A stretch of DNA of 41,500 nt from Tubiluchus corallicola (Eukaryota; Priapulida; Priapulimorpha; Priapulimorphida; Tubiluchidae), in NCBI GenBank assembly GCA_030141605.1, contig JAQGDQ010000097.1, positions 126,001-167,500 on the forward strand, read 5' to 3'. Positions 32,100 through 41,500 of the stretch are shown piece after piece. A program made the position numbers and the translations under genes. Position 1 is the first letter of the stretch; each line of letters starts with the position of its first letter. The notes beneath the pieces are model-generated. The model ran no database searches and was not told the origin of the DNA. It worked only from the letters and a program-made list of their open reading frames with translations.

Positions 32100-32370
32100 G
32101 CCGTGTTTTATAAAAATAACGCATTTTCCTGGGCCATTTTTACCTACATTCGTTCTTGTATATAGTCTATTATAATTTTCGTGTAACATTATAATAGACT
32201 AATATATTTTGTTTTAAATTTTTGGCATAGTAGTTTTTAGTTTGCCCTAGACGCATTTGCCTTTAACAGTTGTGTGAATTTTATTCTCAAGCCGCGATGT
32301 TCTTTTATGCTTTTATAGTTATGAATATCGATTTTTGTGGCAAATAAAGATTATTGTATATGTATATATT
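32100..32370 (+). mobile_element. LINE 3' end, copy 1, with a perfect 14-bp hairpin
   Basis: TTTGCCCTAGACGCATTTGC and AACAGT recur at 40690-40725 (ATGCACTGGACGCATTTGTC), and both copies end in CAAATAAAG followed by an AT-rich tail, so this is a dispersed 3' end. Just upstream, TAGTCTATTATAAT (32163-32176) and ATTATAATAGACTA (32188-32201) form a perfect stem with an 11-base loop. Confidence 0.6.
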
Positions 32371-32821
32371 GTTTCAAAAAATCTGAATAGCTTGTGTGAA
32401 TCATGTGAGTTACAGATTTGTTTTGCCAACGAAAGACATTCAAGGCGTACCGACCTAACCTGCTAACCTGCGTAGTTACAAATGTTGCAAGACACTAAAT
32501 TTGAATCATCATTAAAAATTTGTCACTAGTGTGCACGTAATTTAAGACAAACATTAAAATCTTGTTAATGCCCGTAACTCATCCTGCTTGCCACAAAATT
32601 ACTTATTTAATAAATTTATTCATTTATATCTTGTTTTTATATATTTTAATTTCATGTAACTTTTGTAACCTAAAATAAATAGCAGGAAATTCAAACAGTA
32701 GTTCTGTTTTTGTAGTATGCATAAACTTATAATAACACTAATTGATAAACTTATTGTTTTTGCAATTAACTTTAATGCCACACTTTATCTTTTTGTAGTA
32801 GATCCTACATGAACTTGGTGC

Positions 32822-34080
32822 GGAATTACGGCATGATATTTTATCGTGCCAGTACTTTACGATTTGATTTTGTAGTTACGGTACGGAATTACGGCATGAT
32901 ATTTTATCGTGGTAGTACTTCACGATTTGATTTTGTAGTTACGGTACGGAATTACGGCATGATATTTTATCGTGCTAGTACTTTACGATTTGATTTTGTA
33001 GTTACGGTATGATATTTTATCGTGGTAGTACTTTACGATTTGATTCTGTGGGTACGGTACAGAATTAAGGTATGATATTTTATCGTGCTAGTACTTTACG
33101 ATTTGATTCTGTAGGTACGGTACGGAATTATGGTATGATATTTTATCGTGCTAGTACTTTACGATTTTATTTTGTAGGTATGGAACTGAATTATGGTATG
33201 ATATTTTATCGTGCTAGTACTTTACGATTTGATTTTGTAGTTACGGCACGGAATTACGGTATGATATTTTATCGTGCTAGTACTTTACGATTTTATTTTG
33301 TAGGTACGGTACGGAATTATGGTATATTTTATCGTGCCAGTACTTTACGATTTGATTCTGTAGGTACGGTACGGAATTACGGTATGATATTTTATCGTGC
33401 TAGTACTTTACGATTTGATTTTGTAGTTACGGTACGGAATTACGGCATGATATTTTATCGTGGTAGTACTTTACGATTTGATTCTGTAGTTACGGTACGG
33501 AATTACGGTATGATATTTTATCGTGCCAGTACTTTACGATTTGATTTTGTAGTTACGGTACGGAATTACGGCATGATATTTTATCGTGGTAGTACTTTAC
33601 GATTTGATTCTGTAGGTACGGTACGGAATTAAGGTATGAATTTTATCGTGCTAGTACTTTACGATTTGATTCTGTAGGTACGGTACGGAATTACGGTACG
33701 ATATTTTATCGTGCTAGTACTTTACGATTTGATTTTGTAGTTACGGTACGGAATTACGGCATGATATTTTATCGTGGTAGTACTTTACGATTTGATTTTG
33801 TAGTTACGGTACGGAATTACGGCATGATATTTTATCATGGTAGTACTTTACGATTTGATTCTGTAGGTACGGTACGGAATTAAGGTATGATATTTTATCG
33901 TGCCAGTACTTTACGATTTGATTTTGTAGTTACGGTACGGAATTACGGCATGATATTTTATCGTGCTAGTACTTTACGATTTGATTCTGTAGGTACGGTA
34001 CGGAATTACGGTACGATATTTTATCGTGCTAGTACTTTACGATTTGATTTTGCAGTTACGCTACGGAATTACGATGCAGT
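32822..34080 (+). repeat. Minisatellite, about 20 units of 63 bp
   Basis: The unit runs from GAATTACGG through TTTTATCGTG, AGTACTTTACGATTTGATT and TTGTAGTTACGGTACG. About 20 units are present, two or three with small deletions (near 33010, 33325 and 33640). Because 63 is a multiple of three, one frame stays open over many units (21-residue repeat NYGMIFYRASTLRFDFVVTVR minus one residue at the end). Each unit contains ATCGT...ACGAT around AGTACT, a near-palindrome. Variants (GTGCCAG/GTGCTAG/GTGGTAG; TTTTGTAGTT/TCTGTAGGT; ACGGCATG/ACGGTATG/AAGGTATG) recur in blocks, suggesting multi-unit amplification. No start, splice or family signal supports a gene. Confidence 0.95.
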
Positions 34081-34095
34081 GTTCTTTAAAGGTAC

Positions 34096-34130
34096 GCAGT
34101 ACGGTATCTTTTTGCACTGTACCGTACTGC
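34096..34130. repeat. Hairpin at the right end of the minisatellite
   Basis: GCAGTACGGTA (34096-34106) and TACCGTACTGC (34120-34130) form a perfect 11-bp stem with a 13-base loop, directly after the last partial unit. The stem uses the same GTACGGTA word as the array. Confidence 0.8.
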
Positions 34131-37100
34131 CAGCATTGCTATTAAGAGAAATAAGCACCTGTTAGGACCTCAGAGGAGGAGGGGATGAGAAACTGAAATG
34201 TACTAGAGACCACTGCTATAGTGCAGTAGAAGAGGTGGACCCCGGCCTATACCCTTAAGACTTGACGTGTAACTAACGAATATGCCGGATTTGAGTTTGT
34301 TTCCCTTTAAAAGACAGCTTGTGAATTACTTTAGTGAAATCCACTCATTCAATAGTGAGTTAATGTGGGAAAAATATCGCACTGCATCGCGTTGCTTGTT
34401 TGCAGAGTGAAATTTTTTATACTAAACTATTATACTAGATTTTACATTGATTTTTTAAGCAAAACGTTATGCGCTTTTCACATTAAGAAAGAGAAGTTGT
34501 GAGCCTATAGTCTAATAATGCAATTTAACGGAAGTGGTGCTGACAAGCCACTGGCGTAACAGTGTCTAGTTTTTCTGATGGATTACTGCTGCGTTTACCT
34601 GTCTGAATTTCTTTTATTTTAGAATTCTGCCTGCCCCAATGTCTACAATAGACGTGACGGGCGTATGTTGACGAGTTAGTTCTCGTGTTCCTAATAAAAC
34701 AGCGATTACGTAATTAAACAGCAATTTAGGACTAATTTTTACTATCAGTATTATTGTCGTCTTAAATCTCTTTTTACAACATTAAACCAGCCCATAAGAC
34801 GTTTGATTCAAGACTGTGTGCAACAGAAACACAAAAAGAATACACATTGCCAATACAGCAACGTCACAAATGTACCAACAGTGCTGCCACCACAGTCATC
34901 TGATCGCCTTTTCCACCTGGTGTCTGATTAAATGTGTTTAAACGCATGCACGCAATTTACACACATACACACTCACGCACGCATAAGTGGAGCACTATAA
35001 GGTTCAGCAAGATTACAGAAAGATAAAATTATAAATAGTTCAAACAAGAAAAGAAAAAATTTATTAAAATCTATTTACAAATAACTAAGTCAGGAATATC
35101 GAATCCGTCCATCGGCAAGGCACAATATGTTAAATCCAAAACGTCAAATGGTAGCAATTGTTTCCTATATTCAGCCTAGAAAAGAAATTGCAAGATTAAT
35201 ATACATCTTCAGAAGAAAATAGTATATACACGTACTTTACAAATTTCATGTATTAACCTAACATTTTTATTCAAACTCACGTCTGGCGCCTTCCCAATTT
35301 AATTATTTGATTAAACTGAAACTTATATAGACCTTGACAGAAGAATTAAAACAAAATGGAAAATGTCGACAAAAAACTCATACATCTGTGGGGCTACATG
35401 GATGAATAAAAGCATTTAAAAAGTTGCCGTCTCATATAGCGGCAACTTTGCAGAAAAATTATGACTAATTATAGTTATCTACACTGCCAAAACTCTCTTT
35501 ATTTGACGTGAGCCTGGGCTGACACTAGGTTTAATGACTGGCAGTTTTTGAAAAACGAATATAGCGCGACAACAATTTAGCAGAACTAGACGGTAAAATA
35601 TTCACTTTTAACATTACAATAAAATTAGTACAGTTCTTTTGATTTTTTGAAGCCGCTTTTGCTACATTTCCTTTGAAACACATCTTCTAGTCTACAAATA
35701 CCCGCTTCTCACCTGCGCCATCTATTGAGCGTTTTTCTCAACTTCCATTATGTAATCCTCAGTAAAAACTTTATACCGAAGAATTATTGATGGTACTGAA
35801 GAAAATTAATCAAAATTTTCACGTTTTAATGCGAAATGTTCCCGCGTAATCGATGTAGCACTAAAGACCGGCAAGGATTATTCCACATATTCCCCTACAG
35901 GATAAGCCCCCTTTGCCAAACTCATTGCCCAACAACTAGCCCGTACGTTGAAAACCGTACATGATCTCGGAATACATGTAGACACTTGTGTTTGAAAATT
36001 AGTTAGTGTTCTTCTGAAACTTTCAATTGTCACAAAAGAACAAAAGGTCAAGATGTTGTTCAAGCCTGAAAAATAGTCTTTTAGTTCCCTAAGTTTTTTC
36101 TTCCTCAATCATTTCACCAGCTGCACGGAATATGTGTTGAGTGTTGTTTAACTGTAATGCTAATCGTAATACCTTTACGTTAACTATTCCACAGTTACAA
36201 GTGGGTTGGTTTTTTTCTAGAAAGCATTATGGTATATTCTTACTTATGTATTTCTTTCTGTACCTGTAGAAGTCCGCGAGGGATGAAAACTTGTGCAGAA
36301 AATGAAGATTATTTTTGAGACCTGTGACAGCCCTATATAATATTGCTCTCATTTTATCGTACTAATTAAATTTCTACAATTAAGTTTGCTAAGTTAAGCG
36401 GAGTAGCGCCAATGAGTTTAATTTCGTAGTGCTAAATGAAAAGTAGTTTATTTTGTTTATCCATGTAATCATTAACTCTCAGGCTAGCATAGTAGCGCCA
36501 TCTATTGTCAACCTTGTTTATCAAAGAAAGAAACCAGGGACTCAATCAATAAAGCTAGCTGTTTCTTTAAGTATTTATGGTGTGTTAGCACCAGTGTCGT
36601 AGTGATAATCTTGCCATCCTGACATAAACACATTTACAGCATTTTAGGCTAAACGGATTATCACAAGACCCAAAGGACATTTTAAGCTTTTGCACTTGAG
36701 TACGTGTTAATATCACGTTTAAGCTTAGACTTTTACTTCAATTCTTGTGAAGATGAAGACCTCCAAAGATTGAATCGTCCAAAGCAAATAGGACACCGAA
36801 CAAAAAATTTGTGACTTAGGAGGGCTTTGCAGAAGTCTGCAAGCAAGAATGTTCATTTTCTAGCTACTCTTGTGTCGTCATCAGGCCTTATTTGGACGTC
36901 ACCCAGTGCTTGTGGATAACTGTATGTCTTATTCAACATTTCTCAAAATTTTCCAGATTAGCTGCATCGTAAGTCTAAACCTTCATGTAAATTAATTGGT
37001 TTTTGATCAATATTCATATATGGACATTCAACACTGTGTGTTATACTGTATTAGTAAATAAAGTAAGAACAGTGTGAAGCCGGATTTTTTACTCGCAAAA

Positions 37101-37218
37101 CTGCCAATGTAGAGCTTAGGTATCCACGATACGTAAATCTGTCTTGCTTTTGTTAATCTTGCTACAGTGGAGTGTTGCTTCCTCCATAATATAACCCTGC
37201 CCCGTCATGATAACATTG
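34131..37218. other. Gene-poor stretch
   Basis: No confident gene. A minus-strand frame at 36108-35878 (76 aa) follows a plausible acceptor (CTATTTTTCAG) and ends KGAYPVGEYVE and stop, but I do not recognise it and found no partner exons. Confidence 0.35.
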
Positions 37219-37226
37219 CACCTCAT

Positions 37227-37449
37227 CAGGGCCTATTTCAGCCTAAATCGAGGCCCGGGGAAGTGGGGCGTGTGAGGCCCCTCGGCGCCCAGAAAATTTT
37301 TGAACTGCTAGAACGCCGGAGAAGCATTTTCTAAGAGAAAATATGGAGTTATAAAGTTGTTAAAGGAAAGAACAATTAAAAGAAAAGCTGCTTTATTCTC
37401 AAGACCAGTTCTTAATACTTGTCAATACTGGCAATACTGGCGTGCGGCA

Positions 37450-37516
<67 letters not shown>

Positions 37517-37647
37517 GAGAGAGAGGGGGGGGAGAGGAAGCAGTATGTTCGCATAAAACAAAAAAATGTTACCTCGGCGCGAGGCCCCCCTGGAGGATGA
37601 GGCCCCGGGGAAGAATCCCCACTTCCCCCCGCCTGAAATAGGCCCTG
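37227..37647. mobile_element. hAT-like nonautonomous DNA transposon, 421 bp, GC-rich ends
   Basis: The ends are inverted copies beginning CAGGGCCTATTTCAG, followed on both sides by GGGAAGTGGGG-type sequence. They are flanked by CACCTCAT and CACATCAT, an 8-bp duplication with one difference. The ends are much richer in GC than the surrounding DNA. The middle holds a (GA)n run (37450-37530) with a short poly-G. No transposase is present. The open frames on both strands derive from the GA repeat. Confidence 0.85.
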
Positions 37648-37655
37648 CACATCAT

Positions 37656-38585
37656 TGACGACGATGAGTACGAAGGAGGTTAATGAATTCTTTTGTCTCC
37701 TATTTAGCTCAGCACAGATATAAGTGGCATTTTTAGTCCATTGTAGTAGGCACTAGTCTGTGGAGTTAAAAGTTTAAACGCTTGTGTCGTCATTGCTAGC
37801 CTAATATCGTTGACATTGTCACCGGTAAGTATAAAATACTTTTTTTAATCTTTGCAAAAAATGAAACGAAACGTTCTACAAAAATTATCACCTGTTTTCT
37901 CTTTCTGCGCCATTCTGCAAACCAATTGTCATGAGTCAGATACCAGTAGCATCGGCTATAAAAATTAAACAGTTTTTTAGTTAAACACTAACCAGTGTTG
38001 AATTCTCTCCTAAACGATATTTGAACAAATAACCAATGTCTTGTTCACAATGAGTGCTGTAGCTGGCAGAAACATACCTCAAATGATTTTACTACAATTC
38101 AAAAACGTGAATCGTACTACCTGAAGTTATAACAGGTCAGATATTTTTAATTTGGTCGACCGAGCTTTGGCTCGATTAAGCATGTCTGGCTCTGCTGGTA
38201 GGTTATACCTTTTGGGTACATATGTGTACTTCCTATAAAAATTACACGTCATTGAGCGGTAAGCTACACATTCAAAAACTGATAGTACATGCAGTGTTTC
38301 CACTACTGTGAGCAAGTCTTATATAATAAAATGAATGTTACAATTAAAAACACAAGTGAGGCTTAATTAATTACATAATTACTTAAAACTCTACATTTCA
38401 TTTCACAGAGTTTGGAAAATTTAAAACATTTACTATATTTACAACATAGTTTTTTGTAAAATATTGAACGTATGAAATTGAAATTCGGTGCTTGATTGAT
38501 GTTTTGTGTTGGTGACTTGAGTTTTTTGTGTGTAGTGGGTTAAAATCTGTTGATGTGATGTCAAAGCACAAAAGGTTTTGATCTG
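37656..38585. other. Gene-poor stretch
   Basis: AT-rich with no recognised gene; the left-hand part of the LINE relic at 38590-39150 (its 3' untranslated part on the minus strand) may extend into it. Confidence 0.35.
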
Positions 38586-38587
38586 AT

Positions 38588-39150
38588 CTTTTCATATTAG
38601 TTTTTTTTGAAGGCTAGTATGGTATTTTTCAGTACATTTTTGAATTTTTCTTACAATCACTACAACATTAAGTGGACACTCATTCCATGTATTTATTGCC
38701 GCTTTGCAAACAGAATTGTATTTATTATTTGTTTATTTGTTTTATGCTGTGAGTTCTTTGGTTTAACGTTTTTTCGATTGTAAGTGGAAGCTGACTGGCA
38801 CTGAAAGCTGGCATCAAATCATTTAAATATTTATAAGAAAAATTCATGAATGATATTGGAAATTCTACAGTGGGTATTTTTGGTTTTTTTTCCTGTTCGC
38901 CGTGGCTGAATATTTCGCTCTTGTTGTGAAACCAAGGACGTGTTTTAGAGCGTAATTTTGGGCTACGTCTAGCCTGTGAAAGTCTGTTTGAAATTGTTGT
39001 TCAGTCACTTTGTTATGATTGAGTTTAGGCACAGATGTATGAACAAGAATAAAAAATCTATAATACATATTTGCACTGCACACAACAGAAAAGTGTTTAT
39101 TAAATCTACAGACACATGAGTAGCATGACTCCTGCACTGAACACTGAGAG
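38588..39150 (-). mobile_element. Decayed LINE ORF2 C-terminal fragment
   Basis: On the minus strand, pieces in different frames follow the order expected for the C-terminus of a jockey/CR1-type LINE polyprotein: AQNYALKHVLGFTTRAKYS (about 38965-38910), then YKYLNDLMPAF (38835-38803), then AAINTWNECPLNV (about 38705-38665) and a Lys-rich end before TGA. Frame changes and stops between the pieces show that it is dead. The 120-aa open frame at 39227-38865 covers only its first part. Confidence 0.6.
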
Positions 39151-39239
39151 TGAGAGTGGACTAGAAAGTAAAACCAGTCAGTATTATATAGGTATAGGTG
39201 ATCTATGCAAACTTGCATAGGCTTCACAAAAACCTTTAA

Positions 39240-39944
39240 AATAGGGAGAGAACCAGTGAATATGCATTCACTGGACCATACAATTATACTGGGGGTAAGT
39301 TAGCTGGTAGAATGTAACAGGATTAGCTCATAGATGGCAGCACCTAATTAAAATGTACAATTCCAATTTCCACATAGCCTGTTTAGAGAAGATTTAGATA
39401 TGTTTGAAAATAGGTGGCAGCCATTCGGTAGAAAACATGTACATACTGTCCTTACAATGTTTGGCCTTTTTTGTTTGGTGTAGGTGGCTTTTGATAACAT
39501 CTGTCGCTGCATGTACTTAGTGAATCGAGTGTTTTGTACGTGTTGTGCGTATACAGTAATTTCTTTTTAGTGGGTTATATGTCAATTTTATGCTGAAATA
39601 AAAGATGAATTAAAATTGAATTGAACTGTACTTTAAATTTTGGTACAATGATTATGTAATACGTACGTCCAGAATGGTCTAGGTTTGTTCAGCATTCGTA
39701 GGTTTCGCTTTGCAGGGGGTTGGGCCGACAATCCCTAAAAACGACAAAAACACTACAGTAAACACATTGTTGATAGCTTATAGTTGCACCTTCTTTCAAG
39801 TTTCTAACCTCTCGCGTTTGTGGTGCGGTACTTGATTCGGTTACAGCAAATGCGGTCCTTGATTCGGATCAATCAATCAATTAATCAATCACATCTGGAT
39901 GATAAAGCAGACATGATTACCTGCCTTCTTAAAATTAGGTAATG
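39240..39944. other. Gene-poor stretch with a possible retroposon 3' end
   Basis: AAATAAAAGATGAATTAAAA at about 39596 resembles the 3' end of a retroposon. At 39830-39872 TTGATTCGG is repeated 35 bp apart, followed by an ATCAATCAAT run. Nothing else is seen. Confidence 0.3.
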
Positions 39945-40090
39945 TTCTTGGTATTATTGTCATCGTTCTCTGATGTTACCATTGTCGCCATCGTCATCAT
40001 TGCCATTTTAATTGACATGCCATCGCCGCTGTTATTATCATTGTTATTGTAATGTTGTCATTGTCGTCGCTGTCATTGTCTTTTTCGATA
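39945..40090. repeat. Degenerate trinucleotide tract (ATT/GTC/ATC)
   Basis: Imperfect GTCATC, ATTGTC and TTATTG repeats resembling those at 22440-22645. Confidence 0.6.
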
Positions 40091-40140
40091 GAGTCGTCAT
40101 CATTTTATGATTTTAAACTTCAAAGTAGGAAATCACTCAC

Positions 40141-40227
40141 ATTTTGCTTGTTTTCTTTCATTCGGCGTCGTATCCACAGGCAGATAAATGCAGAAATGTA
40201 TATCAAAGTAGCCACAGATAAAACAAG
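40141..40227 (-). CDS. Putative internal exon encoding a transmembrane helix
   Basis: On the minus strand a stretch of 87 bases lies between an acceptor (TCACCCAG) with a pyrimidine-rich upstream tract and a strong donor (AAAAT|gtgagtg). One frame encodes LVLSVATLIYISAFICLWI followed by the basic RRRMKENKQN, a typical membrane segment with a positively charged cytoplasmic edge. It is phase 0 at both ends. The rest of the gene was not found; a second exon-like stretch lies at 40892-40834. The family is unknown. A chance hydrophobic frame is possible. Confidence 0.3.
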
Positions 40228-40339
40228 CTGGGTGATCGTGATGAAGTAAGTTAAGAAAAATTAAAATCTCCAGACTATATGAAAATCATGCATATTCTAA
40301 ACATAAGCTAAAAAACACAAGCTAATAAATTTACTGTAC

Positions 40340-40800
40340 AGTGAAGGGTAATTACACAGACTCAACTTTCATCTACCCCCGCCCCTGACTCCATAAAACG
40401 ATTAAAAATGAAATTTTTTAAAAAAAATTATGTAATGTAATACGTGTTATGTCAGTTTTATAATGTCAAATGTATAAGTAGTGTAAATGTAATGAGTGAA
40501 ATTTGTGTAATGTAAAGCATGTTTCTGTTAATTGTGTCATGTCAAATGTATATATAGTGTAAAATATGTCATGTAATATTTAATGTACTTTTGTAATATT
40601 GTTTTGTAAAAATGTTTTAATATGTTGTTTGTAAATATGCTCATTTATTGTACATAATTAGGCCTTAGTTTTGCACTTTATTTTTTTTTTAGTATGCACT
40701 GGACGCATTTGTCTTGAACAGTGTTGTTATTTTAACATTACGCTGAGGCTTACTCAATTTTATTATGAGTGAACCATTTTAAAGACAAATAAAGAATTAA

Positions 40801-40832
<32 letters not shown>

Positions 40833-40835
40833 ATG
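40340..40835 (+). mobile_element. LINE 3' end, copy 2, with (TA)n tail
   Basis: The start encodes a Lys-rich end (DSIKRLKMKFFKKNYVM and stop at about 40390-40435) like a LINE C-terminus. The 3' UTR is rich in TGTAATGTAA and contains a diverged duplication of ATGTCAAATGTATA (about 40465 and 40541). The end shares ACTGGACGCATTTGTC and CAAATAAAG with 32100-32370, then passes into a (TA)n tail (40806-40832). Confidence 0.6.
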
Positions 40836-41374
40836 CAAAAGGATATTTGATCGGACTTTCTTTGGCGTCTTTGTATCCCATTTCATATGCCACTGCAACA
40901 GAGAAACAATAATCAGTAATTATGGTAATTAGGTGCAAACTCAACAAGCGATTCAAGCGAGAAACACTTTGGTCCGGCGAAAGAATTTCAAATCTAAAGA
41001 CAGGAATTTTCAGTAAGAGAGGAGTTGGAGAGGAATTTCAAGGAATTCCGAAGATGGGAGAGAATGTACTCTGTACACTGTGCATACATATGATATAAAA
41101 TCCCAGCAAGTCTAGCATACAAAAGTTAGCTTAAAAATGAACAATTCTTAGTAAATGAAGGTATCTTCGTTGAGAATTTTTCACTACTACTGTTATTCTG
41201 ATTATTTGCGTCTTCCTTAACAACGTTTTTGTGCATTAAACCAAATATAAGTTTTGTGATTGGTTTCTTATTCACTTGTTCAGAGTGAGAATGAACGTCA
41301 AGCAAACGTAAGGATCTTCTAACTGAGTTGCTGAGTTTCCGAATGTCTAGACTACTTGGTAATTGCACAAATGA

Positions 41375-41500
41375 TGAATGATATTATATGATGATAAATG
41401 ATAAATCTTTATTTAAAGTCGGTATGCATGTACAAACAGATAAGACACCAGGAAGAAAATTCAACACAGGGGAAAAGTAAGAAACCAGGAAGAGGATTCA
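41375..41500 (-). mobile_element. Retroposon 3' end (minus strand), cut by window edge
   Basis: On the minus strand the sequence reads TACATGCATACCGACTTTAA followed by ATAAAG and then an ATGATAA-type tail toward lower coordinates. CCGACTTTAAATAA also ends SINE copy 1 at about 1101-1116, so this SINE may share its 3' end with a LINE, as SINEs often do. The body continues beyond 41500. Confidence 0.5.

Noticed and set aside
32809-34165. A gene for a 21-residue repeat protein
   Set aside because: The frame is open because the unit is 63 bp. Deletions break the frame in places, and no start context, signal peptide or splice sites support it.
40141-40260. Fatty-acid elongase-like reading (ITITQLVLSV)
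   Set aside because: The residues resembling an elongase lie upstream of the only usable acceptor, and an in-frame stop precedes them, so they are not in the exon.

Overview
The window is nuclear DNA of an invertebrate animal. It is AT-rich, the genes are split by GT-AG introns, and microsatellites, tRNA-derived SINE copies, LINE tails and small inverted-repeat transposons are abundant. The gene content (a Src-family kinase and secreted PAN plus discoidin proteins) fits a metazoan, possibly an early-branching one such as a sponge or cnidarian. The species cannot be settled from the sequence alone.

Left part (1-15.1 kb): two five-exon paralogous genes face each other tail to tail. Gene A (+, 1680-6319, 267 aa) and gene B (-, 13386-9180, 272 aa) each encode a signal peptide, a PAN/apple-like cysteine domain and one F5/8 type C (discoidin) domain. 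All four intron phases match (1,1,0,0). A fifth-exon copy on the + strand (14941-15101) is an orphan with a frame mismatch and is probably a pseudogene. Gene A intron 4 has a likely GC donor and holds a 52-bp-arm inverted repeat. Between the paralogs lie an unidentified open region (about 6990-7301) and a small inverted-repeat element with a telomere-like core.

Centre (16.8-27 kb): one complete Src-family tyrosine kinase gene on the - strand. I could join eleven coding exons in frame from ATG to stop, giving 505 aa: a myristoylation/palmitoylation start, SH3, SH2, kinase domain and a regulatory C-terminal tyrosine. Its introns carry a SINE, a tRNA-like sequence, a MITE, a LINE remnant, an (AAT)n tract and a decayed transposon-protein fragment.

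Right part (27-41.5 kb): gene-poor and repeat-rich. It holds a second telomere-like-core element, two hAT-like nonautonomous transposons with 8-bp near-perfect target duplications, a (GA)n tract inside a 123-bp tandem repeat, and a minisatellite of about 20 units of 63 bp followed by a hairpin. It also holds several LINE 3' fragments. One exon-like stretch encoding a membrane helix (40141-40227, -) may belong to a gene outside the window.

The two discoidin genes probably make secreted or surface-binding proteins. The kinase is an intracellular membrane-anchored signalling enzyme. Nothing in the sequence shows that they work together.
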